From Alphaproteobacteria bacterium (GTDB taxonomy: Bacteria > Myxococcota_A > UBA796 > CAJQPC01): a stretch of DNA of 64,000 nt. The notes below the pieces were generated by a model. That model saw only the letters and a list, made by a program, of their open reading frames with translations, did no database searches and was not told where the DNA came from. The stretch is taken from positions 124,001-188,000 of the forward strand of contig JACKEV010000019.1 of assembly GCA_020632795.1 (NCBI GenBank). The letters run 5' to 3'. Both the position numbers and the translations under genes were made by a program. Shown here in pieces: positions 1 through 7,610 of this stretch; positions within the stretch are counted from its first letter, which is position 1, and each line of letters starts with the position of its first letter.

Positions 1-408
1 GCGAACCAGGAGCACCTCCGCGCCGACGCCCTCGTCAGGGTCTTCAACCTCAAACTCGTGCCCGAGGCCGACCCAGGGAAGCTCCAGAGCCAGGAGTAGG
101 CGCTCTGCGAGCCCCACCAGAGCATCGACGACGTGGCTCGCGCCCAGTCCGTTGACCAGTTGGAGGTAGTCCTCCTCATGGAGGTCCAGGACGGTGGAGC
201 CCCAGCCGCCGTCTTCCGGATAGCTGCGACGGGTGAGCCTCACAGGCCGACCGTCGAAGGACCACAGCCAGTCGTCGACGAGCTGCTCCTCCGCGAAGAT
301 GCCGGGTTCGGCACAGGAGAGGCCCAGCGCAGCCAGCGCGTGAGGGATGGCGTCGTCATGCTCAGGGGAGCGAGGACGAGGGAAGCCGATGGAGATGAAG
401 GCGCCCAT
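1..408 (-). CDS. Hypothetical protein, 3' part beyond window
   Basis: This frame stays open on the minus strand from an ATG at 408 to the window edge, giving at least 136 codons, so the C-terminus lies outside. It starts 6 bp after the stop of the preceding probable immunity gene and is therefore probably the fourth downstream gene of the toxin operon. The N-terminus reads MGAFISIGFPRPRSPEHDDA and the visible part is acidic, with no signal peptide or membrane segment. No family was recognised. Its position suggests another immunity or accessory protein, which is inference only. The ATG is chosen because it is the first start after the upstream stop; a weak purine-rich stretch precedes it. Confidence 0.6.
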   Translation of the reverse strand, partial: MGAFISIGFPRPRSPEHDDAIPHALAALGLSCAEPGIFAEEQLVDDWLWSFDGRPVRLTRRSYPEDGGWGSTVLDLHEEDYLQLVNGLGASHVVDALVGLAERLLLALELPWVGLGHEFEVEDPDEGVGAEVLLVR

Positions 409-414
409 CCGGGT

Positions 415-834
415 TCACCCTGCCCGTGCCTGGATTCTGCGACAGGATGCCCGGAGCCGTTCGACCTGGGCTGGCGAAAGCAAAGCCGGCTCCTCCTGGA
501 TGTACTGCAGGACATCCTCCAACCACCTTGCCATCCAGACATCGACATCGCGCCTGGAGAGGGTGGCGCGGTCCTCGGCATAGCGATGCTCGAAGCAGAC
601 ACCGGAGAACGGCGTCTCCCCAGCCTCCAGGTCATCGTCGTACCGAAACCCGGCCAACTCGAAGCCCATCCCACGCTGCGCAGCGACGGCCTCAGCGAAG
701 CCAGGCAGCGACGCCCAGGTGAGGGACGCGAAGAAGTCCTCGACCGCTTCGGACCTCGGTGACGTCCTGACTCGGAGTGGGGAGTCCGGAAGGCTGGTCA
801 GGGTGATGGAGGTGTCGGGGGTAGACCTGGGCAT
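415..834 (-). CDS. Probable immunity protein, paralog 3
   Basis: 139 aa, acidic, cytoplasmic in character (no signal peptide or membrane segment). It aligns by eye with the two genes before it. Shared features are a central segment with tyrosine or phenylalanine followed by several Asp/Glu, a motif like PFxGV, and a C-terminal helix ending in an Arg/Ala-rich tail. This copy is the most diverged. The ATG at 834 is preferred over a GTG at 849 because a TGAGGA ribosome-binding site, overlapping the stop of the preceding gene, lies at normal distance from it. Three tandem paralogs directly downstream of a polymorphic toxin fit the usual arrangement of immunity genes, but the family itself was not recognised and the role is inferred. 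Confidence 0.6.
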   Translation of the reverse strand: MPRSTPDTSITLTSLPDSPLRVRTSPRSEAVEDFFASLTWASLPGFAEAVAAQRGMGFELAGFRYDDDLEAGETPFSGVCFEHRYAEDRATLSRRDVDVWMARWLEDVLQYIQEEPALLSPAQVERLRASCRRIQARAG

Positions 835-841
835 GGTGTCC

Positions 842-1255
842 TCAGCCACGGGCCGCCGCGCGCGCTCGGATGGTCTCGACGTCTCGGAGGAAGTCAGGCC
901 ACCAGGGTTCGCGGTCGAGGTGGTGCTGATCCGTGGAGACGATCCAGGCGTCGAAGACCCGCAACATCAGGTCGTCGAAGTCCGCGTGGCTGAGTACGAC
1001 CTCCTCGTCGGGATCGTAGATCTGAACGCCGACGAAGGGATCCTCGTCATCCTCCTCGTCAAGATCGGTGTCGTAGAGGAAGCCGAAGAGCTCCATCCCG
1101 ACACCGTGACCAGCGACCATGGCTTCGGCCACCCTCGGCAGGGTCCAGGAGCTGAAGTCCACGATGTAGCAGATCGGTCTCTCTACAGTGGTATGGACGC
1201 GCCAGTTGAGGTCACCCTTCCTCAGATCAAATTGATGATCATCCCATCGAGACAT
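842..1255 (-). CDS. Probable immunity protein, paralog 2
   Basis: 137 aa, acidic, no signal peptide. It shares with the preceding gene an acidic loop (YDTDLDEEDDEDPF here), a following V-x-[IL]-x-D-P motif, and a nearly identical C-terminus around WWPDFLRDVETIRARxA. A longer reading frame extends upstream, but the ATG at 1255 is chosen: it lies 10 bp after the previous stop and has a GAGG ribosome-binding site overlapping that stop. The near-identical C-termini of paralogs 1 and 2 point to recent duplication. It probably neutralises the neighbouring toxin or a relative of it; this is inferred from gene order. Confidence 0.65.
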   Translation of the reverse strand: MSRWDDHQFDLRKGDLNWRVHTTVERPICYIVDFSSWTLPRVAEAMVAGHGVGMELFGFLYDTDLDEEDDEDPFVGVQIYDPDEEVVLSHADFDDLMLRVFDAWIVSTDQHHLDREPWWPDFLRDVETIRARAAARG

Positions 1256-1265
1256 CGCAAGATCC

Positions 1266-1685
1266 TCACCCACGGGTCGCCACGCGGGCCCGAATGGTCT
1301 CGACGTCCCGGAGGAAGTCGGGCCACCAGGGCTTGCGGTCAAGGTCGTGCTCCGCGCTGACAGCGATCCACGCATCGAAGAGCTTGAGCATGAGAGCATC
1401 GAACTGGGCCTCTGTCACAACCATCTCGTCGAAGGGGTCGTGAAGCTGCACGCCCTCGAAGGGCTCCTCCTCATCGTCTTCGTCGAGGTCTGTCGGGTAG
1501 GTGAAGCCAGTCCCTTCGATGCCGTAGCCATACTTGTTTCGGAGAGCCCGGCCAAGCGATGGAAGGTCGCCGCTCGACATGAAGTGGATGACATGCAGAA
1601 TGGGGGGCGCGGCATCACTCTGAGAGCGAGGGCCCAGCCTGTCCTTGCCAATCCAGATCTGGATATCGTCGATGTGAGGGTTCAT
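1266..1685 (-). CDS. Probable immunity protein, paralog 1 (next to toxin)
   Basis: 139 aa, acidic, cytoplasmic in character. It starts 4 bp after the toxin stop codon with an AGGAG ribosome-binding site that overlaps the end of the toxin gene, so the two are almost certainly co-translated. It has the acidic loop TDLDEDDEEEPFEGVQ and the C-terminal WWPDFLRDVETIRAR motif shared with paralog 2. The immediate downstream position is the usual place for the cognate immunity gene of a polymorphic toxin. No named Imm family was recognised. Confidence 0.7.
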   Translation of the reverse strand: MNPHIDDIQIWIGKDRLGPRSQSDAAPPILHVIHFMSSGDLPSLGRALRNKYGYGIEGTGFTYPTDLDEDDEEEPFEGVQLHDPFDEMVVTEAQFDALMLKLFDAWIAVSAEHDLDRKPWWPDFLRDVETIRARVATRG

Positions 1686-1689
1686 CGCT

Positions 1690-3909
1690 CTACGCTCCTG
1701 GAAGCTTCGGGAACAGCGTCGTGATCTTGCCGTTGCGGAAGTAGCCTACCCACGGGACACCTACGATCTGAATCCCTCCGATGGTGTCTCCCCCCACCGG
1801 GAACACCCCGTCACGGATGGAAGCATCGATTGCCGACTCGATCCGACCCCACCAGGTCCCCCAGTCGTCAGAGAGTCCTTTCACAACGGTCTTCGGGAGG
1901 ACGCTCGCTTTTGGGCCCGAACCATCGGCCTTCATCAGCGAGTAGTCGTAGTAGGTGTACGGACCTTGGTGAACCTCCTTCCGCACCACCACCTGCCGCT
2001 CCGTCGCCGGGCTGATGTACATGCGCTCGAAGGTCGCCGCGTCGTGGCAGCCGTTCACGCCGCTCTTGGCATTCTTCACCCCGTCCCCCACCTTCAGGTG
2101 GTGGGCGAAGTCCGGCGCGAAGCCCTTGAAGGCCTTGAACCAGTCCACGCCGTAGTGGAGCATCGCCCGGCCGCCGTACCTCTGCGCGATCTCGACCGTC
2201 CGCTTGAGCCCGAGCTGGGCGACGTAGCGTTTGACCCACGTTGGGCCGATCTCGCGGGAGAGCCGCGCCAACCCCTCCTCCCCCAACTCGTCCGCCAACC
2301 GCTCGATGCTGTCGTCGGAGAGCGCGACCGCGAGGCGCTCGTAGCGCTCCCGCCCCAGCCGCTCCGCCAGCCCCGACAGCGTGCCCCGCGCCGCCCTCGT
2401 CACCGACCGCTTGACCACGGCCTTGACCGCGTCGCCCACCAGCGGGATGAGCCCGATGACTGCGAGCGCGCCCAGGCCGCCCAGCAGCCACCACGGACCC
2501 CGCCCCTTCAGCGGGTAGACGACGCAGTACTTCACCAGGTCCCGCAGGTCCCCGTACTGGAGGAGGCCCGCGACCACGTCCCCGGTGAACGCGGCGGCCT
2601 CGGCCCCCGGGATCTCGGGGAACCAGGCCTCGCCCCACACGAAGCCCCAGGCCAGGTTCGCGGACTGCTGGAAGCTGTACCGGGCCCGGCCCAGCAGGGC
2701 GTCGAGGCCCATCGACAGCAGGTCGCTGAACGAGGCCTCCCGCAGCGTGTCGAGGTCAGCGCGGAGGGTGGACGCCGCGCTGCGAAAGCCCTCCCCCACC
2801 GCCGCCCGGCCCTCGCTCAGGCCGGTCTGCCAGCGGGCGGTCGCGTGGTCGGTCGCCGCGCGCCAGGTGTCTCCGAGGGCCAGCAGGCGAGCGGTCTCCT
2901 GCGCGGTGGCCTGCTGAAGCGCCGATGTGCTCTGCATCGTCGCGTCCATCGCCGCTGAAGAAGCCTGCCCGACGGCCTCGCCGAGCTGCCCGTCCGCGGC
3001 GCCCAGGGTGGCGACGACCTGCTCGGCGAGCTGACGGTCGGAGGCCCGCCAGCCCTCGTCCGAGGCCCGCCGCCAGCGCTGAAGCCCCCCATCGACCGCC
3101 TGGAGCAGCGCGCCGTCAGGGTCGTCGGGGGCGGTGTCCAGCTCAGCGTGGAGCTGGGCGCGCAGGGTGTTGAGGTGGTCGCGCTCCTGGGTGAGGGCCT
3201 CGTCGATGGCGGCGCCGGCCTCGGTCAGCCCGGCGTCAGCGCCGCTGAGGGCCGCGTCTTCGCTGGCGTCGAGGCCGGCGGGCTCCAGGTCAGGCGCCTG
3301 GATGGTCGGCAGGGGCTGCGCCTGGGCCTGCTCCTGGAGGCCGCCGCGCAGGGCGTCGAGCTGACCGGCACCCTCGGCGCTGGCGCGGGTCAGGAGAGCC
3401 TCGGCGTCGGCGGTGGCGGCGGCGAGGTCTTCGTCCACGCCGAGGCCGTCGACGTCGACGGCGAGAGGCGCCTCACCCTGCTCCAGGGCGGGGCGCTCGC
3501 TCAGGGTCGCGCGGGTCTCGGCGGCCTGCTCGCTGACCTGAGCGTCAGCGGCCCCCTGGGCATCGGCGAGCCGGGCGCCGACCAGCGCCTCCAGCTCGGC
3601 GAGGCGGCTCCGGGCGCCCTCGAAGCGGGCGAAGAGGCCGCCGCGCAGGGCCTCGGCCTGGGCGTCCAACTGGCTGCGGGCGAGGTCGCCGCGCGCATCG
3701 ACGTTGGCGACCTCCAGATCGAAGCGGGCGTCGAGGGCTGCGCGCAGGGCCTCGACGTCGTCGGTCTGCGGCGCGGCGAAGGACGGGTCGGGCATCGCGC
3801 CCAGCAGCGCGACGCGGGCGGCGTTGCCCAGGCCGTCGGCGGGCCCGCCGAGCTCGGGCATCGGCTGGCGCAGCGGGCTGGGGGCGCGGGGGGCGTGGGA
3901 CTTGGACAC
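1690..3909 (-). CDS. Polymorphic toxin with EndoU-like C-terminal domain
   Basis: 739 aa. Residues 1-45 are Pro/Gly rich. About 45-430 form an Ala/Glu/Leu/Gln-rich coiled-coil region. A hydrophobic pre-toxin stretch around 490-520 contains GLIPLVGDAVK, a sequence type common before toxin tips. The last ~150 residues carry a GVNGCHD motif near residue 619 and end in a segment with IGGIQIVGVPW then GKITTLFP. This matches the outline of bacterial EndoU/CdiA-CT RNases: a catalytic His in G-x-H-[DN], then a GY-strand and an ITT-FP end. The likely role is RNA (possibly tRNA) cleavage in a competitor. The start is a GTG with a GAGGAG site 6-7 nt upstream. No secretion signal was seen, so delivery by T6SS or a contractile injection system is possible but unproven. 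Immunity genes follow directly. Confidence 0.7.
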   Translation of the reverse strand: MSKSHAPRAPSPLRQPMPELGGPADGLGNAARVALLGAMPDPSFAAPQTDDVEALRAALDARFDLEVANVDARGDLARSQLDAQAEALRGGLFARFEGARSRLAELEALVGARLADAQGAADAQVSEQAAETRATLSERPALEQGEAPLAVDVDGLGVDEDLAAATADAEALLTRASAEGAGQLDALRGGLQEQAQAQPLPTIQAPDLEPAGLDASEDAALSGADAGLTEAGAAIDEALTQERDHLNTLRAQLHAELDTAPDDPDGALLQAVDGGLQRWRRASDEGWRASDRQLAEQVVATLGAADGQLGEAVGQASSAAMDATMQSTSALQQATAQETARLLALGDTWRAATDHATARWQTGLSEGRAAVGEGFRSAASTLRADLDTLREASFSDLLSMGLDALLGRARYSFQQSANLAWGFVWGEAWFPEIPGAEAAAFTGDVVAGLLQYGDLRDLVKYCVVYPLKGRGPWWLLGGLGALAVIGLIPLVGDAVKAVVKRSVTRAARGTLSGLAERLGRERYERLAVALSDDSIERLADELGEEGLARLSREIGPTWVKRYVAQLGLKRTVEIAQRYGGRAMLHYGVDWFKAFKGFAPDFAHHLKVGDGVKNAKSGVNGCHDAATFERMYISPATERQVVVRKEVHQGPYTYYDYSLMKADGSGPKASVLPKTVVKGLSDDWGTWWGRIESAIDASIRDGVFPVGGDTIGGIQIVGVPWVGYFRNGKITTLFPKLPGA

Positions 3910-4048
3910 GCTGGGCTCCTCGACAGGTCGCCGAGGGGGTAAGCAAGGAGCGTGCCGTCAGTGTTCGATCCTGGTTTGAGGGTCGTTTTTGGTGAATTGG
4001 AGGCCAGAGGGTGTCGGATATCGACAGGGGGGTGTCGGGGGTTAATGG
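3910..4048. promoter_or_regulatory. Shared divergent control region, copy A
   Basis: This is the intergenic region between the toxin (leftward) and a small membrane protein (rightward). It carries an AGCAAGGAG block near 3942-3950, a GTCAGTGTTCGATCCTGG block starting near 3957, and GATATCGACAGGGGGGT at 4017-4033. All three blocks recur in copies B and C, although the middle block is diverged in B. Around 4022-4037 the sequence CGACA-GGGGGG-TGTCG forms a 5-bp stem dyad. It is probably a bidirectional promoter with an operator, as inferred from position and conservation. Confidence 0.6.
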
Positions 4049-4381
4049 GTGGATATGCTTCGGCGGGTGGTCCAGGTCCTGACGGTGTGGAACGTGGCGT
4101 GTGGGGTGTCCGTGACGTTGTTCGCCTTGTTGTTCATGGTGAACGGCCGCTTGCCCGACAACCTCCCTCTCTGGCTGGATGCGCTCTCCACACCTTTCCT
4201 GATCGGCTGGCTCGTGGTCGTGCCGTTCACGAGCATCGCCGTGCTGATCGCCAACTACTGGGTCCGCTGGAGACCGGCGACGCTGCTCAGTCTCCTCTTC
4301 CTGGTGCTCTGGCCGCTGTCCATCCTGGGCATGTTCGTCCAGGATCACTCACTTCAACGGCCCGAGCAGGAGGCTCGTTGA
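4049..4381 (+). CDS. Small three-helix membrane protein, copy 1
   Basis: 110 aa with three hydrophobic segments: about residues 12-32 (WNVACGVSVTLFALLF), 45-70, and 78-98. A conserved RWRPATL turn lies between helices 2 and 3. The start is a GTG at 4049; an ATG at 4055 is also possible and matches the start used by copies 2 and 3. The gene is divergent from the toxin and convergent with the DUF4347-like gene, with only 3 bp between the two stops. Two paralogs follow at 5265 and 6475, and the first ~20 codons are the most conserved part. Function unknown. A membrane effector or membrane-bound immunity protein for the caspase-like partner is a reasonable guess only. Confidence 0.7.
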   Translation: MDMLRRVVQVLTVWNVACGVSVTLFALLFMVNGRLPDNLPLWLDALSTPFLIGWLVVVPFTSIAVLIANYWVRWRPATLLSLLFLVLWPLSILGMFVQDHSLQRPEQEAR

Positions 4382-4384
4382 GGG

Positions 4385-5119
4385 TCACTCCTCGAACAGC
4401 CAGCGCTGAATGTCCTCCAGGGTCTCCAGCCCTTCCCGGCGGGCCGCGTCCTTGGCGTCGAGGAAGCTCTCCACGCCGCCCATCAGGCCATCGGACCATG
4501 CGGGATCCTCCTCTCGGAGTGTATAGCCCTCCTCGTCCTGCCCCCAGGTCACGGTGCCGCCCTCGAAGCCAGGGGCGCCGTTCTGTGCATGGACCCCAGC
4601 GGTGACTGGCACACCCCAGACCTCACTCAGCACGTAGACCGCGCGGTCGCCCGCCTCATCGGCCCCGAAGTTGCAGCCGTGGATCTCTACCCGACCGGTC
4701 TCGTGGAAGTGCGGCGTCAGCCTCTGGAGTTGGGGAAGCTCATCGGTCAGATCGGCGCCGTTCAGCTGGTCTCCACCGACGTAGAGTTGCCCCGGACGAG
4801 CGTGGGCGAAGATGGAGAGCGTGCCGATCGGTCGTCCGTCTGCCTGAGCGAGCACGTTGTTGATCATGCTCCTGAGACCACCAGCGGCGTTTACGCTCGC
4901 AGGGTTGAACTTGATCGCGAAGTAAGCCGCCCATGAACCGTCATCGTCGATCGCCACCACATCCACCGGCTCCAGGTCCCCCTGCGCCACCCCCTCATGC
5001 TCCCGGAGCTGCTCCAAAGCGAAGCCGTTGCCTCGACCTTGTTGGAACTCCGGCGTCGGCAGGTCGACCTGGGGGAGATCACACTCGATGTTGGCGTTGT
5101 CGTGCTGCTGACACTTCAT
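4385..5119 (-). CDS. DUF4347-like caspase-fold protein, copy 1
   Basis: 244 aa, no signal peptide. Residues ~112-180 match the DUF4347 outline: a strand ending in FAHA followed by GQLYVGG (His about residue 113), and a later strand ending in EIHGCNFGA (Cys about residue 155). Together these resemble the His/Cys dyad of caspase-like peptidases. DUF4347 is usually an N-terminal module of very large surface proteins; here it stands alone. The N-terminus contains VDLPTPEFQQGRGN, nearly identical in copy 2. The gene is convergent with membrane-protein copy 1 and divergent from copy 2 across control region B. A GAGGT ribosome-binding site precedes the ATG. Proteolytic activity is inferred from the motif alone. 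Confidence 0.6.
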   Translation of the reverse strand: MKCQQHDNANIECDLPQVDLPTPEFQQGRGNGFALEQLREHEGVAQGDLEPVDVVAIDDDGSWAAYFAIKFNPASVNAAGGLRSMINNVLAQADGRPIGTLSIFAHARPGQLYVGGDQLNGADLTDELPQLQRLTPHFHETGRVEIHGCNFGADEAGDRAVYVLSEVWGVPVTAGVHAQNGAPGFEGGTVTWGQDEEGYTLREEDPAWSDGLMGGVESFLDAKDAARREGLETLEDIQRWLFEE

Positions 5120-5264
5120 GAGAGACCTCGTCGTTCGTCGAGGTCATCCAAAGCAAGGAGTATGCCGTCAGATCCTGTTCCTGCTTCTAGGGTCGTTATC
5201 GACGAATTCAGGCTCTGAGGGTGTCAGATATCGACAGGGGGGTGTCGAGGGTTATGGGGTTGTC
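5120..5264. promoter_or_regulatory. Shared divergent control region, copy B
   Basis: This lies between DUF4347-like copy 1 (leftward) and membrane-protein copy 2 (rightward). It repeats the AGCAAGGAG block (near 5152-5160) and GATATCGACAGGGGGGT (5227-5243), including the CGACA-N6-TGTCG dyad. The middle block is more diverged from A and C than those two are from each other. Confidence 0.6.
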
Positions 5265-5591
5265 ATGCTTCGCCGGGTGGTCCAGGTCCTGACGGTGTGG
5301 AACGTGGCGTGTGGGGTGTTCGTGACGCTGTTCGCCGCGCCGTTCCTGGTGGTCGACGAGCTCCCCTTCGAGGTGCCGGACCTGTGGATCACCCTGGCCA
5401 GCCCCCTGGTCCTGGGTTGGGTGTTCGGCATCCCCTTCACGACCCTCGTCGCCCTGATCGCCAACCGCTGGGCGCGATGGCGACCAGCGAAGCTGTTCAA
5501 CCTCTTCCTGCTCGTGCTCTGGCTCCCCTCAATGTGCGGCATGACCTGGTTGGAGCACAGGCCTCATCGCCATGGACAGGTGGAGCGCTGA
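5265..5591 (+). CDS. Small three-helix membrane protein, copy 2
   Basis: 108 aa, starting MLRRVVQVLTVWNVACGV, almost identical to copy 1 over the first 20 residues and then diverged. It has three predicted membrane helices and a conserved RWRPAKLFN turn. The open frame extends upstream to 5118, but the ATG at 5265 is chosen by alignment with the paralogs and because the upstream part overlaps the conserved control region. It is convergent with DUF4347-like copy 2, with 4 bp between the stops. Function unknown, as for copy 1. Confidence 0.7.
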   Translation: MLRRVVQVLTVWNVACGVFVTLFAAPFLVVDELPFEVPDLWITLASPLVLGWVFGIPFTTLVALIANRWARWRPAKLFNLFLLVLWLPSMCGMTWLEHRPHRHGQVER

Positions 5592-5595
5592 GCCG

Positions 5596-6330
5596 TCAAT
5601 CCTCGAACAGCCAGCGTTCAATGTCCTCGATCCTGCTCAGCGTGCCGTCGTAGAAGCCGCTCGCCGCGTCAAAGGTCGCCTCGATCCCGGCCATGATTCC
5701 ATCCGTACGTGCAGGGTCCTGGGAGAACCTGGGGGTTCCCTCTTCGTCCGGCCCCCAGGTCACCGTGCCCCCCTCGAAGCCCGGGGCGCCGTTCTGCATG
5801 AACACCCCGGCGGTGACGGGGACGCCCCACACCTGACTGAGGACGTAGACCGCGTTGTCTCCGGCCTTCCCCGCGCCGAAGTTGCAGCCGTGGATCTCCG
5901 CCTTGCCCGTCTCGTGAAAGTGCGGGGCCAGACGCTCCAACTCAGGAATGTATTCGCGCAGGTCAGCGCCATTGAGGTGGTCGTCGCCTACGAAGAGCTG
6001 CCCTGGGAGACCATGCGCGTAGATGGTGAGGGTGCGAACAGGGTGACCATCGGCCTGAGCGAGCACGTTGTCCACCAACGCCTTGACCCCACCTGAGGCG
6101 TCGACACTTCCCGGGTGGAACATACGAGCGAAGAGGACTGCGAACGAGAGTTCCTGGTCGATGGCCACCACATCCACCGGCGCCAGCTCCCCCTGCTCCA
6201 CCGCCCGCTGCTCCTGGAGCTGCTCCACGGCGAAGCTGTTACCTCGACCCTGCTGGAACTCCGGCGTCGGGGCGTCGACCTGGGGGATATCCATCTCGGG
6301 CGTGGCGTTGTCGTGCTGCAGGCGCTTCAT
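5596..6330 (-). CDS. DUF4347-like caspase-fold protein, copy 2
   Basis: 244 aa, the same length as copy 1 and clearly paralogous throughout. The probable His site reads YAHGLPGQLFVGD, closer to the usual S-H-G-x-P-G form of DUF4347 than copy 1 (FAHARPGQ). The probable Cys site is EIHGCNFGAG. There is no signal peptide or membrane segment. Duplication together with its membrane-protein neighbour and the intergenic control region shows that the cassette, not just one gene, was copied. Family membership is inferred from motif spacing. Substrate unknown. Confidence 0.62.
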   Translation of the reverse strand: MKRLQHDNATPEMDIPQVDAPTPEFQQGRGNSFAVEQLQEQRAVEQGELAPVDVVAIDQELSFAVLFARMFHPGSVDASGGVKALVDNVLAQADGHPVRTLTIYAHGLPGQLFVGDDHLNGADLREYIPELERLAPHFHETGKAEIHGCNFGAGKAGDNAVYVLSQVWGVPVTAGVFMQNGAPGFEGGTVTWGPDEEGTPRFSQDPARTDGIMAGIEATFDAASGFYDGTLSRIEDIERWLFED

Positions 6331-6474
6331 GAGGGACCTCGTCGTTCGTCGAGGCCAGGGAAAGCAAGGAGCGTACCGTCAGTGTTCGATCCTGGTTTGA
6401 GGGTCGTTTTCGGTAAAACGGCGGCCAGGGGTGTCGGATATCGACAGGGGGGTACCGAGCGTTATGGGTCAGCC
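6331..6474. promoter_or_regulatory. Shared divergent control region, copy C
   Basis: This lies between DUF4347-like copy 2 and membrane-protein copy 3. GATATCGACAGGGGGGT is at 6437-6453, and the block GTCAGTGTTCGATCCTGG is the same as in copy A. The dyad after the core is broken here (GTACCG instead of GTGTCG). Copies A and C are more alike than either is to B. Confidence 0.6.
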
Positions 6475-6762
6475 ATGCTTCGGTACTTCGTCCAGGTCCT
6501 GACGGCGTGGAACGTCATCTTCGGCGTATCCGTCACCGTGTTCGTGGTGCTGCACTGGTCGGGCGTCAACATCCTGGACGACCTGCCGGGCTGTATGGAC
6601 CGGGTGACCGCGACCCTCATGCTCAGCTGGTTCATGGCGCTGCCGTTCACCGCCATCCTCGCGCTGGTCCTCAACATCTGGGTCCGGTGGCGGACCGGGA
6701 CGGTGCTCAACGTCCTCCTCCTGCTCGTCTGGCCGCCCTCGCTGCTCGCTACGTTCTTCTGA
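6475..6762 (+). CDS. Small three-helix membrane protein, copy 3
   Basis: 95 aa, starting MLRYFVQVLTAWNVIFGVSV, with three hydrophobic segments and the conserved RWRTGTVLN turn. It is shorter at the C-terminus than copies 1 and 2. Unlike them it has no DUF4347-like partner: the convergent neighbour at 6774 is an unrelated lipoprotein. The array therefore ends here, either because the partner gene was lost or because duplication stopped at this point. The ATG at 6475 is assigned by alignment with the paralogs. Confidence 0.65.
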   Translation: MLRYFVQVLTAWNVIFGVSVTVFVVLHWSGVNILDDLPGCMDRVTATLMLSWFMALPFTAILALVLNIWVRWRTGTVLNVLLLLVWPPSLLATFF

Positions 6763-6773
6763 CGCGGGGCGGT

Positions 6774-7610
6774 TCACTCACAAACCCACCCCCACGCCGT
6801 CTCCACCCGCTCGTCCACGTCGGTGGCCCGGCGCCGGGTGGTGTGCTGCTCCTCGGCCACCGGGAGGCCGACCGGGTCGTACCAGGTCTGTGTGGTCCAG
6901 GCCTCCTCGACGCCGTCGGGGCGGACGCGCTCGAAGTCGGAGCCGGTCAGGAGGCTCCAGTCGTTGTAGGCCCAGGTCCGGGTGTCGATGAGGTCGCCGT
7001 TGTTGATGTCCACGACCGAGCGCAGGAAGGCCCCGCCCTCGCCCACCCAGACCTCGCTGGTGTTCAGCGTGCGGCTGCCCGCCGCGCAGGAGCCCGCGCG
7101 CAGCCAGGACGCGCCGTGCTCGTCCGTCTCGGACCAGGAGAACTCGCACACCTCGTCGACCCGGCCGTCGCCGTCGGGGTCGCGCTCTGTGCGGATGAGC
7201 TGCGCGCCGTCGTAGGCGTAGGTCTCCGTGAGGTCGTCCACGCCGTCGTTGTCGCGGTCGAAGCCCTCATAGACCAGCAGCCCCCCCTCCCAGCGCCAGG
7301 TGGTCACCACGTCGACCGCGCCGTCGGCGTCCTCGTCGATGTCCTCGCGGATCGGCTGGTCATCGGCGTCGTAGGTCCAGGCACGGCGCTGGTCGGCGGC
7401 GCCGTCGGCGTCCTCGTCGGTCTCCCGGGTCAGCTCCCCGGCGTGGGGGCCCCAGGTGGAGACCTCGATCTGGTCGACGTCACCGTCCCGGTGCTCGTCC
7501 TCGGCGGCGGTGCTGGTGCAGCCGGCCCGCACCAGGGGGTCGTAGACGAAGGGCGCGGAGTCGACGACGGTGTCGTCCTTGCCGCAGGCCAGGGCGAGCA
7601 GCCAGATCAT
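6774..7610 (-). CDS. Putative lipoprotein with Asp-rich repeats
   Basis: 278 aa. A short hydrophobic N-terminus runs into a lipobox, LLALAC-G, so the mature protein is probably membrane-anchored at a Cys near residue 9. The body contains about six repeats with D-x-D-x-DG-x-x-D (calcium-loop-like) alternating with short strands such as TWxYDA, similar to the RHS/YD-like lipoproteins common in myxobacteria. The ATG overlaps the stop of the metalloprotease gene by 4 nt (ATGA) and has a GGAGG site, so the two genes form an operon. No enzyme motif seen. Confidence 0.6.
   Translation of the reverse strand: MIWLLALACGKDDTVVDSAPFVYDPLVRAGCTSTAAEDEHRDGDVDQIEVSTWGPHAGELTRETDEDADGAADQRRAWTYDADDQPIREDIDEDADGAVDVVTTWRWEGGLLVYEGFDRDNDGVDDLTETYAYDGAQLIRTERDPDGDGRVDEVCEFSWSETDEHGASWLRAGSCAAGSRTLNTSEVWVGEGGAFLRSVVDINNGDLIDTRTWAYNDWSLLTGSDFERVRPDGVEEAWTTQTWYDPVGLPVAEEQHTTRRRATDVDERVETAWGWVCE

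Noticed and set aside
4385..6330. Reading the duplicated DUF4347-like genes as extracellular adhesin fragments
   Set aside because: Both copies are complete, equal in length, have their own starts, and lack signal peptides or further repeats.
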